Made by a program: the position numbers and the translations under genes. Of a stretch of 64,000 bases of DNA, positions 22,404-30,613 are shown piece by piece (position 1 is the stretch's first letter; each line of letters opens with the position of its first letter). The stretch comes from Sphaerisporangium flaviroseum (GTDB lineage: Bacteria; Actinomycetota; Actinomycetes; Streptosporangiales; Streptosporangiaceae), in the NCBI RefSeq assembly GCF_039537005.1, contig NZ_BAAAZR010000002.1, positions 496,001-560,000 on the forward strand. Reading direction: 5' to 3'. The notes under the pieces are model-generated. The model ran no database searches. It was not told the origin of the DNA and saw nothing but the letters and a program-made list of their open reading frames with translations.

Positions 22404-25373
22404 TCACAGTGGCCGCAGCGACACGGTGAACTCGGCCGGCCGCGCGTGCAGCACATGTACCGGCAGCGGCCCCGGGCCGCACGCCGCGCTTCCGAGGCCG
22501 TGCTGGGCGAGATCGGCGTTGACGAAGATCCGGTCGCGCGGCGCCAGGTCGGTGGTGTGCCGCGCGGCGTCGAGGTCCTCGCTGGTCCATCGCCGCGCGG
22601 TGAACTCCACGGTCGGGTGCCCCTCGATCCGCAGCCCCGATCCGTCCGGACCGCGCAGCTCCGCCCAGCGCACCGCCGTACGGCTGCCGTTCTCCTGGGG
22701 GAACACGTACGGGGTCTGCAGCTCCTCGACGGTGGCGGTGAAGGCGTCGACACGCGCGGCGCGCCGAGAGTCCGCGTAGGCCTCACCGGGGCCACCGCCG
22801 AACCAGCGGACGGCGCCGAGCCGGTCCGGCACGGCGAGCCGCAGGCCGAGACGGGGCAGGGGGACCGTCCACGAGCCCTGCGGCCGTACCGACACGCGGA
22901 CGCAGGCCGCCCGCTCGTCGGCGCTCCAGCGGTAGGTGGCCAGCAGCGCCAGGTCCCCGGCGGCGGGCGCGACCCTGGTGAGGACCACCAGCTCATCACC
23001 CTCGATCCGCAGGCCCACCAGGCGGTGGGTCATCCGGTCGAGGCCCACCGCCCGCCAGCGCGCCTCGATCGGGTCCGGGCCGTACCGATCGTTGTCGATG
23101 GGCGCCCGCCACACGTCGAGCCGGGGTCCGTCCAGCTCCAGCCCGCCGAGCCGTACCAGCGTCCCGCGGACCGGCTCGAACTCGGCCGGCCCGAGCGTGA
23201 CCCGTCCGGAGCCGGACCGCCGGGCGGGCGCGCCCGCGGGGCGGGCGGCGGGCGCGGCGGACCGTATCCGGACCTGACCGAGCCCGAGCACGGTCCCCTC
23301 GGGGGGCGAGACCTCGCCCGCGGTGGACACCGCCGTGACGGTGAGCCAGGTTTCCGCCTCGGGGCCGGCGGGGAGCGGAGGCAGCGCCACCTCCGCGCCG
23401 GCGCCGGGGCCCAGCGGCCCCACCTCCAGCTCGCCCTCGGCCGGCGGCCGACCGTCGGCGGCGAGGCGCCAGGTGAATCGCACGTGCGACAGGTCGCGGA
23501 AGGTGTGGCGGTTGGTCACGCGAATGGTGCCCGGCGTGCCCTCCTCGATGCGGACGGGCGCGAACACCGTCGCCAGCTCCGCCATCGCGGGGGAGGGGGC
23601 GCGGTCGGGGAAGACCAGGCCGTCGACCACGAAGTTGCCGTCGTGCACCGGCTCGCCGAAGTCGCCACCGTAGGCGAAGTGCTCGTCCCCGCCGGCCGTG
23701 CGGCGCCGGATGCCGTGGTCGATCCACTCCCATACGAAGCCGCCCTGGCAGCGGGGGTAGGTGTCGAACAGCCGCTCGTACTCCTCCAGCCGCCCCGGGC
23801 CGTTCCCCATCGCGTGGGCGTACTCGCACAGGATGAACGGCATGCCCCGGCGCCGCTCGTCTGGGTCCTCGCCCTTGCCGATGGACTCGACCTCGGCGGG
23901 GGAGGCGTACATGCGGCTGTAGACGTCGGTGTGGCGGCACTCGGTGTCGCCCTCGTAGTGGATCGGGCGCTCCGGGTCGCGCGAGCGGGCCCAGCCGGCC
24001 ATCACGCCGAGGTTGGCGCCCACGCCGGCCTCGTTGCCGAGCGACCACATGATCACGCTGGGGTGGTTCTTGTCGCGCTCGACCATGCGCCGCATCCGGT
24101 CGAGGTACGCCTCGGCCCAGCGGGCGTCGTCCGTAGGATTGCCGCGCCAGCCGAGGGGCTCGAAGCCGTGGGTCTCCAGGTCGCACTCGTCGATGACCCA
24201 GAAGCCCAGCTCGTCGCAGAGGTCGAGCATCGCGGGGTGCGGGGGGTAGTGACTCGTGCGGATGGCGTTGACGTGGTGCCGCTTCATCAGCTCAAGCTCG
24301 GCCCTGACGACGTCGGGCGGGACGACCCTGCCGAGGTCGGGATGGAACTCGTGGCGGTTGACGCCGCGCAGCCGCAGGGGCCGCCCGTTGGCGGTGAGGA
24401 CGCCGTCGACGATGCCGATCGTGCGGAACCCGATCGGCAGGCTGACCGTCTCCGCGCCTCTCGACAGCGTCGCGTCGTAGAGCGCGGGGGTCTCGGCCGT
24501 CCACGGCCGCACGCCTTCGATGGTGAGCTCCTGCCCGGCGGGCACATCAAGGACACCGAGCTCGGGCAGGCTGAGCAGCGTGCCGTCGGGCGCGTCGACG
24601 CGCAGGACGCCGGCGCCGGTCGCGGAATCGTAGCCGGCGTGCACGAACACGTCGTCGATGCCGCCCTCCGGCCTGGCCAGGAGCGTGACCTCGCGGAAGA
24701 TGCCCGGCAGCCACCACATGTCCTGGTCTTCCAGGTAGCTCCCCGCCGACCACTGGTGCACGCGAACGGCCAGCACGTTGCGCTCGCCGGGCCGCAGGTG
24801 GGCGGTGACGTCGAACTCGGCGGGCAGCCGGCTGCCCTGGGTGACGCCCAATTCGGCACCGTTCAGCCAGACCCTGCCACAGGAGTCGACCCCCTCGAAG
24901 CGCAGGACGGCGTTCGCGCCCGACCAGTCCGCGGGCACCTCGAAGGCCAGGCGGTGGTCGCCGGTCGGGTTGTCGGTCGGCACGTAGGGCGGGTCCACGG
25001 GAAAGGGATAGACGATGTTGGTGTAGGCCGGAGAGCCGTGCCCGTGCATCGGCCAGCTCGACGGGACCGGCAGCTCGTCCCAGTGGGAGTCGTCGAAGCC
25101 GGTCGCCCAGAAGCCCTCGGGGGCCTCGGCGACGGTGGGGGAGAGGCGGAAGCGCCAGGTGCCCGACAGGTCGATCATGGGCGCGTCGGAGCGCGGCGCC
25201 GCCCTCGGCGGCAGCGTCCCGCGCGGGCGGGCGAAGGCGGTGAGGTACTCGGGATCGACCGTCCGCGTGTCCAGGCCACCGCCGGGCGCGGCGTGGCCTC
25301 CCTCGTCAGCAGGGGTGGCGCCTTCCCCTCGACATGAGGTGTCCGGGCGCCGGTCCGGCGAGAGCTCTGCCAT
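22404..25373 (-). CDS. lacZ: Beta-galactosidase, GH2 LacZ type
   Basis: A 989-aa protein close to LacZ size. ATG 25373 has GGAG 9 nt upstream; the open frame above it looks non-coding. Domain order is as in E. coli LacZ: jelly-roll (DLSGTWRFRLSPTV, DDSHWDELPVPSSWP), Ig-like, TIM barrel with acid/base Glu near residue 447 (SLGNEAGVG) and nucleophile near 516 (LCEYAHAMGN), a further Ig domain and the C-terminal beta-sandwich with RWFGGGPGEAYADSR. It hydrolyses beta-galactosides in the cytoplasm; no signal peptide. A possible LacI-type site lies about 100 bp upstream. Confidence 0.93.
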   Translation of the reverse strand: MAELSPDRRPDTSCRGEGATPADEGGHAAPGGGLDTRTVDPEYLTAFARPRGTLPPRAAPRSDAPMIDLSGTWRFRLSPTVAEAPEGFWATGFDDSHWDELPVPSSWPMHGHGSPAYTNIVYPFPVDPPYVPTDNPTGDHRLAFEVPADWSGANAVLRFEGVDSCGRVWLNGAELGVTQGSRLPAEFDVTAHLRPGERNVLAVRVHQWSAGSYLEDQDMWWLPGIFREVTLLARPEGGIDDVFVHAGYDSATGAGVLRVDAPDGTLLSLPELGVLDVPAGQELTIEGVRPWTAETPALYDATLSRGAETVSLPIGFRTIGIVDGVLTANGRPLRLRGVNRHEFHPDLGRVVPPDVVRAELELMKRHHVNAIRTSHYPPHPAMLDLCDELGFWVIDECDLETHGFEPLGWRGNPTDDARWAEAYLDRMRRMVERDKNHPSVIMWSLGNEAGVGANLGVMAGWARSRDPERPIHYEGDTECRHTDVYSRMYASPAEVESIGKGEDPDERRRGMPFILCEYAHAMGNGPGRLEEYERLFDTYPRCQGGFVWEWIDHGIRRRTAGGDEHFAYGGDFGEPVHDGNFVVDGLVFPDRAPSPAMAELATVFAPVRIEEGTPGTIRVTNRHTFRDLSHVRFTWRLAADGRPPAEGELEVGPLGPGAGAEVALPPLPAGPEAETWLTVTAVSTAGEVSPPEGTVLGLGQVRIRSAAPAARPAGAPARRSGSGRVTLGPAEFEPVRGTLVRLGGLELDGPRLDVWRAPIDNDRYGPDPIEARWRAVGLDRMTHRLVGLRIEGDELVVLTRVAPAAGDLALLATYRWSADERAACVRVSVRPQGSWTVPLPRLGLRLAVPDRLGAVRWFGGGPGEAYADSRRAARVDAFTATVEELQTPYVFPQENGSRTAVRWAELRGPDGSGLRIEGHPTVEFTARRWTSEDLDAARHTTDLAPRDRIFVNADLAQHGLGSAACGPGPLPVHVLHARPAEFTVSLRPL

Positions 25374-25473
25374 GTGGGGGGTCTCCGATCGAGGGCGTGC
25401 CCGGCCGCGAGGCGGCCGAAAGGGGTGAGCGGCGGGGTTCCCCCATCCTCTGCCCTCGCTCCGGAACGCTCGC

Positions 25474-25488
25474 ATCGAAACGATTTTC
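25474..25488. promoter_or_regulatory. Possible LacI-type operator of lacZ
   Basis: ATCGAAACGAT (25474-25484, 4-bp arms around AAA), extended to GAAACGATTTTC, about 100 bp upstream of the beta-galactosidase start. It resembles imperfect GAAACG-type LacI half-sites but is short, so this is a suggestion only. Confidence 0.25.
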
Positions 25489-25576
25489 CCACTGTGCCAG
25501 GGGCGGACGCCCTTGGCCATGACCCGCGAGCCCGGCCCCTTCAGGCGGTGGACGACTCCGGGCGGCCGGTGGGCAC

Positions 25577-25591
25577 TAGGGTCGGCGGGTG
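25577..25591 (+). promoter_or_regulatory. Leaderless promoter -10 box
   Basis: TAGGGT (25577-25582) lies 6 nt before GTG 25589 of the prepilin peptidase gene. Confidence 0.45.
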
Positions 25592-26446
25592 AGCTTCATC
25601 GTCGCCGGGGCGGGCCTTTTCGGATTGGTCGCGGGATCCTATGTCCGCGTTCTGAGCGGCGGCTTCGGCCCCGCCACAGAGCTCGACGAAGCTCGCAGCA
25701 CCGGCCCGGCCTCCGCCGGGGAACAGATGGACGGCCCAGTCCCCGCGGAGGAACGGGTGGACGGCACGGCCCGCGCTGAGGAGGAGGTCGTGGGAGGGGG
25801 GTCGCCGGTGAGGGCCCGGCGTGATCAGGCCGAGCGCGAGGGCTATGAGGGCGTGTCAAGGGAGGAGGCGGCGCGGTGGCGGCGGGCGTATCGGGCGGAG
25901 GCCCGGGCGGCCTTCGGCCGGGCGCTGCGCTCCGTCCCCTCGCTCGGCCGGCCGCCCTTGATCGAGGTGTGCACCGCCGCCGTGTGCGCTCTGGTCGCGT
26001 GGCGGCTCGCGGGAACCCCGATCGTCTTCGCCTGGCTCTACGCGGCGGTGGCCGGATGCGCCCTCGCGGTGATCGACTGGAGGACCGAGCGGCTGCCGGA
26101 CGCCATCACGCTGCCGTCCTACCCGATCATCGCAGTCCTGCTGGCCCCTACGGGCCACCTGGTGGCCGGGCTGCTCGGCGGGCTGGCGCTGGCGGGTCTC
26201 TACGCGGTCCTGTGGTTCGTACGGCCCGGCGCGCTCGGCCTCGGCGACGTCAAGCTGGCCGGGCTCACCGGGATGGTGACCGGTGCCCTCGGGATCGACG
26301 CCTGGCTCATCGGCGCGGTGGGCGGCCAGTTCCTCGGCGCCCTCTACGCCGTCGTCCTGCTGGCCACCCGCAGGGGCACGCTGAAGAGCCAGTTCCCCCT
26401 CGGCCCCTTCATCCTCCTCGGAGCGCTGGCCGCCGTCCTGCGCTGA
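25589..26446 (+). CDS. Prepilin peptidase (A24 aspartic protease)
   Basis: A 285-aa membrane protein that cleaves (and in some cases methylates) type IV prepilin-like leaders. The two catalytic Asp are in VIDWRTERLPDAIT and LGLGDVKLAG (GxGD). It has an N-terminal membrane helix, then an unusually long charged insertion of about 80 residues rich in Glu/Arg (~30-110) in place of the zinc-type Cys domain, then six to seven membrane helices. It precedes aroC as in many actinobacteria. The last codons plus stop lie in the first unit of a 24-bp tandem repeat. Confidence 0.87.
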   Translation: MSFIVAGAGLFGLVAGSYVRVLSGGFGPATELDEARSTGPASAGEQMDGPVPAEERVDGTARAEEEVVGGGSPVRARRDQAEREGYEGVSREEAARWRRAYRAEARAAFGRALRSVPSLGRPPLIEVCTAAVCALVAWRLAGTPIVFAWLYAAVAGCALAVIDWRTERLPDAITLPSYPIIAVLLAPTGHLVAGLLGGLALAGLYAVLWFVRPGALGLGDVKLAGLTGMVTGALGIDAWLIGAVGGQFLGALYAVVLLATRRGTLKSQFPLGPFILLGALAAVLR

Positions 26447-26495
26447 ACGCCTCCCGCCGTTCTGCGCTGAGCGCCTCCCGCCGTTCTGCGCTGAG
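26431..26495 (+). repeat. 24-bp tandem repeat covering a gene 3' end
   Basis: Units at 26431-26454, 26455-26478 and 26479-26495 (partial) repeat CGCCGTTCTGCGCTGA plus an 8-bp linker with one or two changes. The first unit holds the last codons and TGA of the prepilin peptidase gene; the others duplicate them downstream of the stop. Confidence 0.85.
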
Positions 26496-26603
26496 GGCGG
26501 GACCTGTTCGTCGCCGGGGCCTCGTTCGGGGATGCCGTGACCGGGGATCGGGGAGCAGCGTGGGCGGTGAGGGCAGTGGGCGGTACATGGAAGACTTGTC
26601 ATC

Positions 26604-27782
26604 ATGTTGCGCTGGTTGACCGCAGGTGAGTCCCACGGCCCCGAGCTTGTCGCCATCCTCGAAGGCATGCCCGCCGGGGTGGCGGTGACGACCGCCGACG
26701 TGGAGCAGGCTCTCGCGAGGCGTCGCCTCGGCTACGGCCGCGGCGCGCGGATGAAGTTCGAGCAGGACGAGGTGGCCATCGTCGGCGGCGTGCGCCACGG
26801 CCGCACCCTCGGCAGCCCCGTCGCGATCCGCGTGGGCAACACCGAGTGGCCCAAGTGGGAGACCGTGATGGCGGCCGACCCCGTCGACCCCGACCTGCTG
26901 GCCGCCCAGGCGCGCAACGCCCCGCTCTCGCGCCCCCGTCCCGGCCACGCCGACCTGTCGGGCATGCAGAAGTACGGCTTCGACGACGCCCGCCCGATCC
27001 TCGACCGCGCCAGCGCCCGTGAGACCGCGGCCCGCGTCGCCCTCGGCCAGGTCGCCCGCAACTTCCTCAAGCAGGCGCTCGGCGTCGACATCGTCAGCCA
27101 CGTCGTCGCCATCGGCACGGCCGAGGCGCCGCCCGGCGTCATCCCCGCCCCCGAGGACCTCGCCACCGTCGACGAGCACCCCGTGCGGTGCCTCGACGCC
27201 GAGGCCGGCGCGGCCATGATCGAGGAGATCGACACGGCGAAGAGGGAAGGCGACACGCTCGGCGGCGTCGTGGAGGTCGTCGTGTACGGGCTGCCGCCGG
27301 GCCTCGGCAGCTATGTCCACTGGGACCGGCGTCTCGACTCGCGCCTCGCGGCGGCGCTCATGGGAATCCAGGCGATCAAGGGAGTCGGCGTCGGCGACGG
27401 GTTCGAGACCGCGCGCCGCCGGGGATCCCAGGCCCACGACGAGATCGAGAACACCGCCGACGGCGTGCGCCGCGTCACCAACCGGGCCGGTGGCGTCGAG
27501 GGGGGCATGACCAACGGCGAGCCGCTGCGGGTGCGCGCCGCGATGAAGCCGATCTCCACGGTGCCCCGCGCGCTGTCCACGGTCGACGTGCTCACCGGTG
27601 AGCCGGCCAAGGCCATCAACCAGCGGTCGGATGTGTGCGCCGTTCCCGCCGCCGGTATCGTCGCTGAGGCGATGGTCGCGCTGGTGCTCGCCGACGCGGC
27701 CGTCGAGAAGTTCGGCGGCGACTCCGTTGAGGAGGTCGCCCGCAACCTTTCCGGCTACCTCTCCTCGATGGTGATCAAGTGA
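26604..27782 (+). CDS. aroC: Chorismate synthase
   Basis: A 392-aa FMN-dependent enzyme that converts EPSP to chorismate, the last shikimate step. Signatures are TAGESHGPELVAILEGMPAGV at the N-terminus, RRRLGYGRGARMKFEQDE, PGHADLSGMQKYGFDDARPILDRASARETAARVA, and the C-terminal NRAGGVEGGMTNGEPLRVRAAMKPISTVPRAL. The length matches. Start ATG 26604. Its stop overlaps the GTG of aroK, opening a tightly coupled operon aroC-aroK-aroB-aroQ. Confidence 0.97.
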   Translation: MLRWLTAGESHGPELVAILEGMPAGVAVTTADVEQALARRRLGYGRGARMKFEQDEVAIVGGVRHGRTLGSPVAIRVGNTEWPKWETVMAADPVDPDLLAAQARNAPLSRPRPGHADLSGMQKYGFDDARPILDRASARETAARVALGQVARNFLKQALGVDIVSHVVAIGTAEAPPGVIPAPEDLATVDEHPVRCLDAEAGAAMIEEIDTAKREGDTLGGVVEVVVYGLPPGLGSYVHWDRRLDSRLAAALMGIQAIKGVGVGDGFETARRRGSQAHDEIENTADGVRRVTNRAGGVEGGMTNGEPLRVRAAMKPISTVPRALSTVDVLTGEPAKAINQRSDVCAVPAAGIVAEAMVALVLADAAVEKFGGDSVEEVARNLSGYLSSMVIK

Positions 27783-28285
27783 CGTCTCCCAGAGCTGTGC
27801 TGATCGGCCCACCGGGGTCGGGCAAGACCACCGTTGGCCGCATGCTGGCCCACCGCCTCGGCACGGGCTTCCGCGACACCGACGCCGACGTCGAGACCGT
27901 GGCGGGCAAGCCGGTCGCCGACATCTTCGTCGACGATGGTGAGGAGCGGTTCCGCGAGCTGGAGGCGGCGGCCGTGCGGCAGGCGCTCGCCGGCCACGAC
28001 GGCGTGCTCGCCCTCGGGGGCGGGGCCATCCTGAGCGAGGCGACCCAAGAGCTGCTTGACGGGCACCATGTGATCTACCTCCAGGTCGGCCTGACCGACG
28101 CCGTGCAGCGCGTGGGCCTCGCGCAGGCGCGCCCGCTGCTGGTGCTCAACCCGCGCAGCCAGCTCAAAAGGCTGATGGAGGAGCGCCGCCCGGTCTATGA
28201 GCGGCTCGCCTCGATCATCGTGGCGACCGACGGCCGCCAGCCGGAGGAGATCGTCGGCGAGATCCTGAAGGGACTGCCCGCGTGA
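27779..28285 (+). CDS. aroK: Shikimate kinase
   Basis: A 168-aa kinase that phosphorylates shikimate. The P-loop is GPPGSGKTT, shikimate-binding residues occur in FRDTDADVE and ALGGGAILSEATQELL, and the lid is in QARPLLV. GTG start overlaps the aroC stop (GTGA) and its own stop overlaps the aroB start the same way, so the three proteins are translationally coupled. Confidence 0.96.
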   Translation: MTSPRAVLIGPPGSGKTTVGRMLAHRLGTGFRDTDADVETVAGKPVADIFVDDGEERFRELEAAAVRQALAGHDGVLALGGGAILSEATQELLDGHHVIYLQVGLTDAVQRVGLAQARPLLVLNPRSQLKRLMEERRPVYERLASIIVATDGRQPEEIVGEILKGLPA

Positions 28286-29355
28286 CGAGCCGCATCAGGG
28301 TCAAGGGCGAGCGCCCCTACGACGTGGTCGTCGGCGCCGGGGTGCTGTCCGAGCTGCCGGGACTGCTCGGCGACGACGTGCGCACGGTCGCGGTGGTCCA
28401 TCCGGCGAGCCTGCCGGAGATCTCGCGTCCGGTCTGCGGGGCGCTGGAGTCCGCCGGATACTCCATCGTGGGCCTGCCCGTGCCGGACGGCGAGCGGGCC
28501 AAGTCGGTCGAGGTGGCCGCCGAGCTCTGGTCCGCGTTCGGCCGTTACGGCGTGACCCGCTCGGACGCCGTGGTCGGGGTCGGCGGGGGAGCGACCACCG
28601 ATCTGGCCGGGTTCGTCGCGGCCACCTGGCTGCGCGGCATCAAGGTCGTCCAGGTGCCGACCACGCTGCTGGGCATGGTCGACGCGGCGGTGGGCGGCAA
28701 GACCGGCATCAACACCCCCGAAGGCAAGAACCTCGTCGGCGCGTTCCACCCGCCCGCCGGCGTCCTGTGCGACCTGGCCACGCTGGTGTCGGTGCCCCGC
28801 GAGGACTACGTCGCCGGCCTCGCCGAGATCATCAAGGGCGGCTTCATCGCCGACCCGACGATCCTGCTGCTCATCGAGGACGACCCCGAGGGCGCCCGCG
28901 TGCCGGACGGCCGGCACACTCGCGCGCTGATCGAGCGCAAGATCCAGGTCAAGGCCGATGTCGTGGGCGCCGACCTACGCGAGTCCGGCATGCGCGAGAT
29001 CCTCAACTACGGCCACACCCTGGCCCACGCGATCGAGCGCGTCGAGAACTACAACATGAGGCACGGCGAGGCCGTGGCCATCGGAATGGTGTACGCCGCG
29101 GAGCTGTCCCGGCTGTCCGGCCACGCGGGCATGGGCGTCGTCGATCGCACGAGATCGATCCTCACCTCGGTCGGCCTGCCGACGGCCTACCGCCACGAGG
29201 CCTGGCCCGAGCTGCGCGACCACATGCGGGTCGACAAGAAGAACCGGGGCGCGAAGCAACGGTTCGTGATCCTCGACGACATCGGCAAGGTCACCAGGCT
29301 CGAGGACCCGGCGGAGGAGCTGCTCGAAGCGGCCTATCGGGAGATCGCGAGATGA
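28282..29355 (+). CDS. aroB: 3-Dehydroquinate synthase
   Basis: A 357-aa NAD- and metal-dependent enzyme converting DAHP to 3-dehydroquinate. The nucleotide-binding loop VGVGGGATTDLAGFVAATWLRG, the PTTLLGMVDAAVGGKTGIN stretch and the metal site (LRESGMREILNYGHTLAHAIE and RHGEAVAIGM) are all intact. GTG start is coupled to aroK. Confidence 0.97.
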   Translation: MTSRIRVKGERPYDVVVGAGVLSELPGLLGDDVRTVAVVHPASLPEISRPVCGALESAGYSIVGLPVPDGERAKSVEVAAELWSAFGRYGVTRSDAVVGVGGGATTDLAGFVAATWLRGIKVVQVPTTLLGMVDAAVGGKTGINTPEGKNLVGAFHPPAGVLCDLATLVSVPREDYVAGLAEIIKGGFIADPTILLLIEDDPEGARVPDGRHTRALIERKIQVKADVVGADLRESGMREILNYGHTLAHAIERVENYNMRHGEAVAIGMVYAAELSRLSGHAGMGVVDRTRSILTSVGLPTAYRHEAWPELRDHMRVDKKNRGAKQRFVILDDIGKVTRLEDPAEELLEAAYREIAR

Positions 29356-29389
29356 CGGGCGAGTGCGGACGGGACATGGTGAGGGCGCG

Positions 29390-29824
29390 ATGAGGACAGT
29401 GTTCGTGTTCAACGGCCCGAACCTCTCGCGGCTCGGCACGCGCGAGCCCGATGTGTACGGCGCGGAGACCTTCGACGACCTCGCCTCCCTGTGCCGCCAG
29501 ACCGGCAGGGAGCTCGGCCTCACCGTCGACGTGCGGCAGACCGACGACGAGGCCGAGCTGGTGTCGTGGATCCACGAGGCCGCCGACGGGGCGATCCCCG
29601 TGGTGCTGAACCCGGCGGCCTTCACCCATTACTCCTACGCGCTGCGCGACGCGATCGCCCAGCGCACGGCGCCCCTGATCGAGGTGCACATCTCCAATCC
29701 CGCGTCGCGCGAGGAGTTCCGGCACACCTCGGTGGTCGCCTCCGTCGCCTCGGGCACGATCGCGGGCTTCGGCCTCCGGTCGTACGAGCTCGCGCTGCGC
29801 GCCATCGCGGAGGACGGGCGGTGA
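29390..29824 (+). CDS. aroQ: 3-Dehydroquinate dehydratase, type II
   Basis: A 144-aa enzyme, ATG 29390, that dehydrates 3-dehydroquinate. Catalytic residues of the type II fold are present: NGPNLSRLGTREPDVYG (Asn, Arg, Tyr of the flexible loop), LNPAAFTHYSYALRDA and EVHISNPASREEFRH. The NLxRLG form matches the actinobacterial version. Its stop overlaps the GTG of the SGNH hydrolase (GTGA). Confidence 0.95.
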   Translation: MRTVFVFNGPNLSRLGTREPDVYGAETFDDLASLCRQTGRELGLTVDVRQTDDEAELVSWIHEAADGAIPVVLNPAAFTHYSYALRDAIAQRTAPLIEVHISNPASREEFRHTSVVASVASGTIAGFGLRSYELALRAIAEDGR

Positions 29825-30582
29825 AGAGCTACACCTCTTATGTCGCGATCGGCGACAGCTTCACCGAAGGGCTCAACGACCCGGGCGAGAACGGGCGCTT
29901 CCGGGGCTGGGCCGACCGGGTGGCCGAGCGGCTCGCCACTCTGGAGCCGGAGTTCCGGTACGCCAACCTCGCGGTGCGCGGCAAGCTGCTCGACCAGATC
30001 GTGGAGCATCAGGTTCCCCAGGCGATCGCGCTCAAGCCCGACCTGGTCAGCTTCTGCGCCGGGGGCAACGACCTGATACGGCCCGGCAGCGACCCCGACC
30101 GCATGGCCAAGACGCTCGCCCGAGCCGTACGGGACCTGCGGGGCACCGGCGCCGACGTCGTGCTGTTCACCGGCGTCGATCCGCGGGACACGCCGCTGAT
30201 GCGCCAGGTCCGCGGCCGGTTCGCCGTGTTCTTCCTGCACATCCGGTCCATCGCCGACCTGTACGGGTGCCACGTGGTCGACCAGTGGTCCATGCAGTCG
30301 ATCCGTGACTGGCGGGCGTGGAGCGAGGACCGGCTCCACATGAACGCCGAGGGGCACCGGCTGGTCGCCGCGAAGGTGTGCGAGGTCCTCGGCGTGCCCT
30401 CCACCGACGACTGGCGTCATGCCTGGCCGCCCCGCGAGCGGGTCGACCGGCGGGCGAAGCTCCGCGAGGACCGGCTGTGGCTGCGCGAGCACCTGCTCCC
30501 CTGGGTCGGACGCCGGCTGCGGGGGACCTCCTCGGGCGACGCCCTCGATCCCAAACGTCCCCACCTGGAGCCGTACACCTAG
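29821..30582 (+). CDS. SGNH/GDSL-family hydrolase
   Basis: A 253-aa protein coupled to aroQ. SGNH blocks are clear: block I YVAIGDSFTEGLND (Ser), block III FCAGGNDLIRPGS (Gly/Asn), block V DRLHMNAEGH (Asp/His). There is no signal peptide, so it acts in the cytoplasm on an ester or acyl substrate not known. A related gene is often kept next to shikimate genes in actinomycetes, but no functional link is evident. The C-terminus is strongly basic. Confidence 0.88.
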   Translation: MKSYTSYVAIGDSFTEGLNDPGENGRFRGWADRVAERLATLEPEFRYANLAVRGKLLDQIVEHQVPQAIALKPDLVSFCAGGNDLIRPGSDPDRMAKTLARAVRDLRGTGADVVLFTGVDPRDTPLMRQVRGRFAVFFLHIRSIADLYGCHVVDQWSMQSIRDWRAWSEDRLHMNAEGHRLVAAKVCEVLGVPSTDDWRHAWPPRERVDRRAKLREDRLWLREHLLPWVGRRLRGTSSGDALDPKRPHLEPYT

Positions 30583-30613
30583 ACCTGGCGCCGCCCGGCC
30601 ACGGCGGGCGTGT

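Noticed and set aside
22446..25337. 963-codon plus-strand ORF opposite lacZ
   Set aside because: Antisense open frame caused by high GC and third-position bias; the minus strand encodes an intact GH2 enzyme with both catalytic Glu.
26431..26495. Possible CRISPR array
   Set aside because: Units are directly tandem without unique spacers and include a stop codon; the same holds for 39517-39610.
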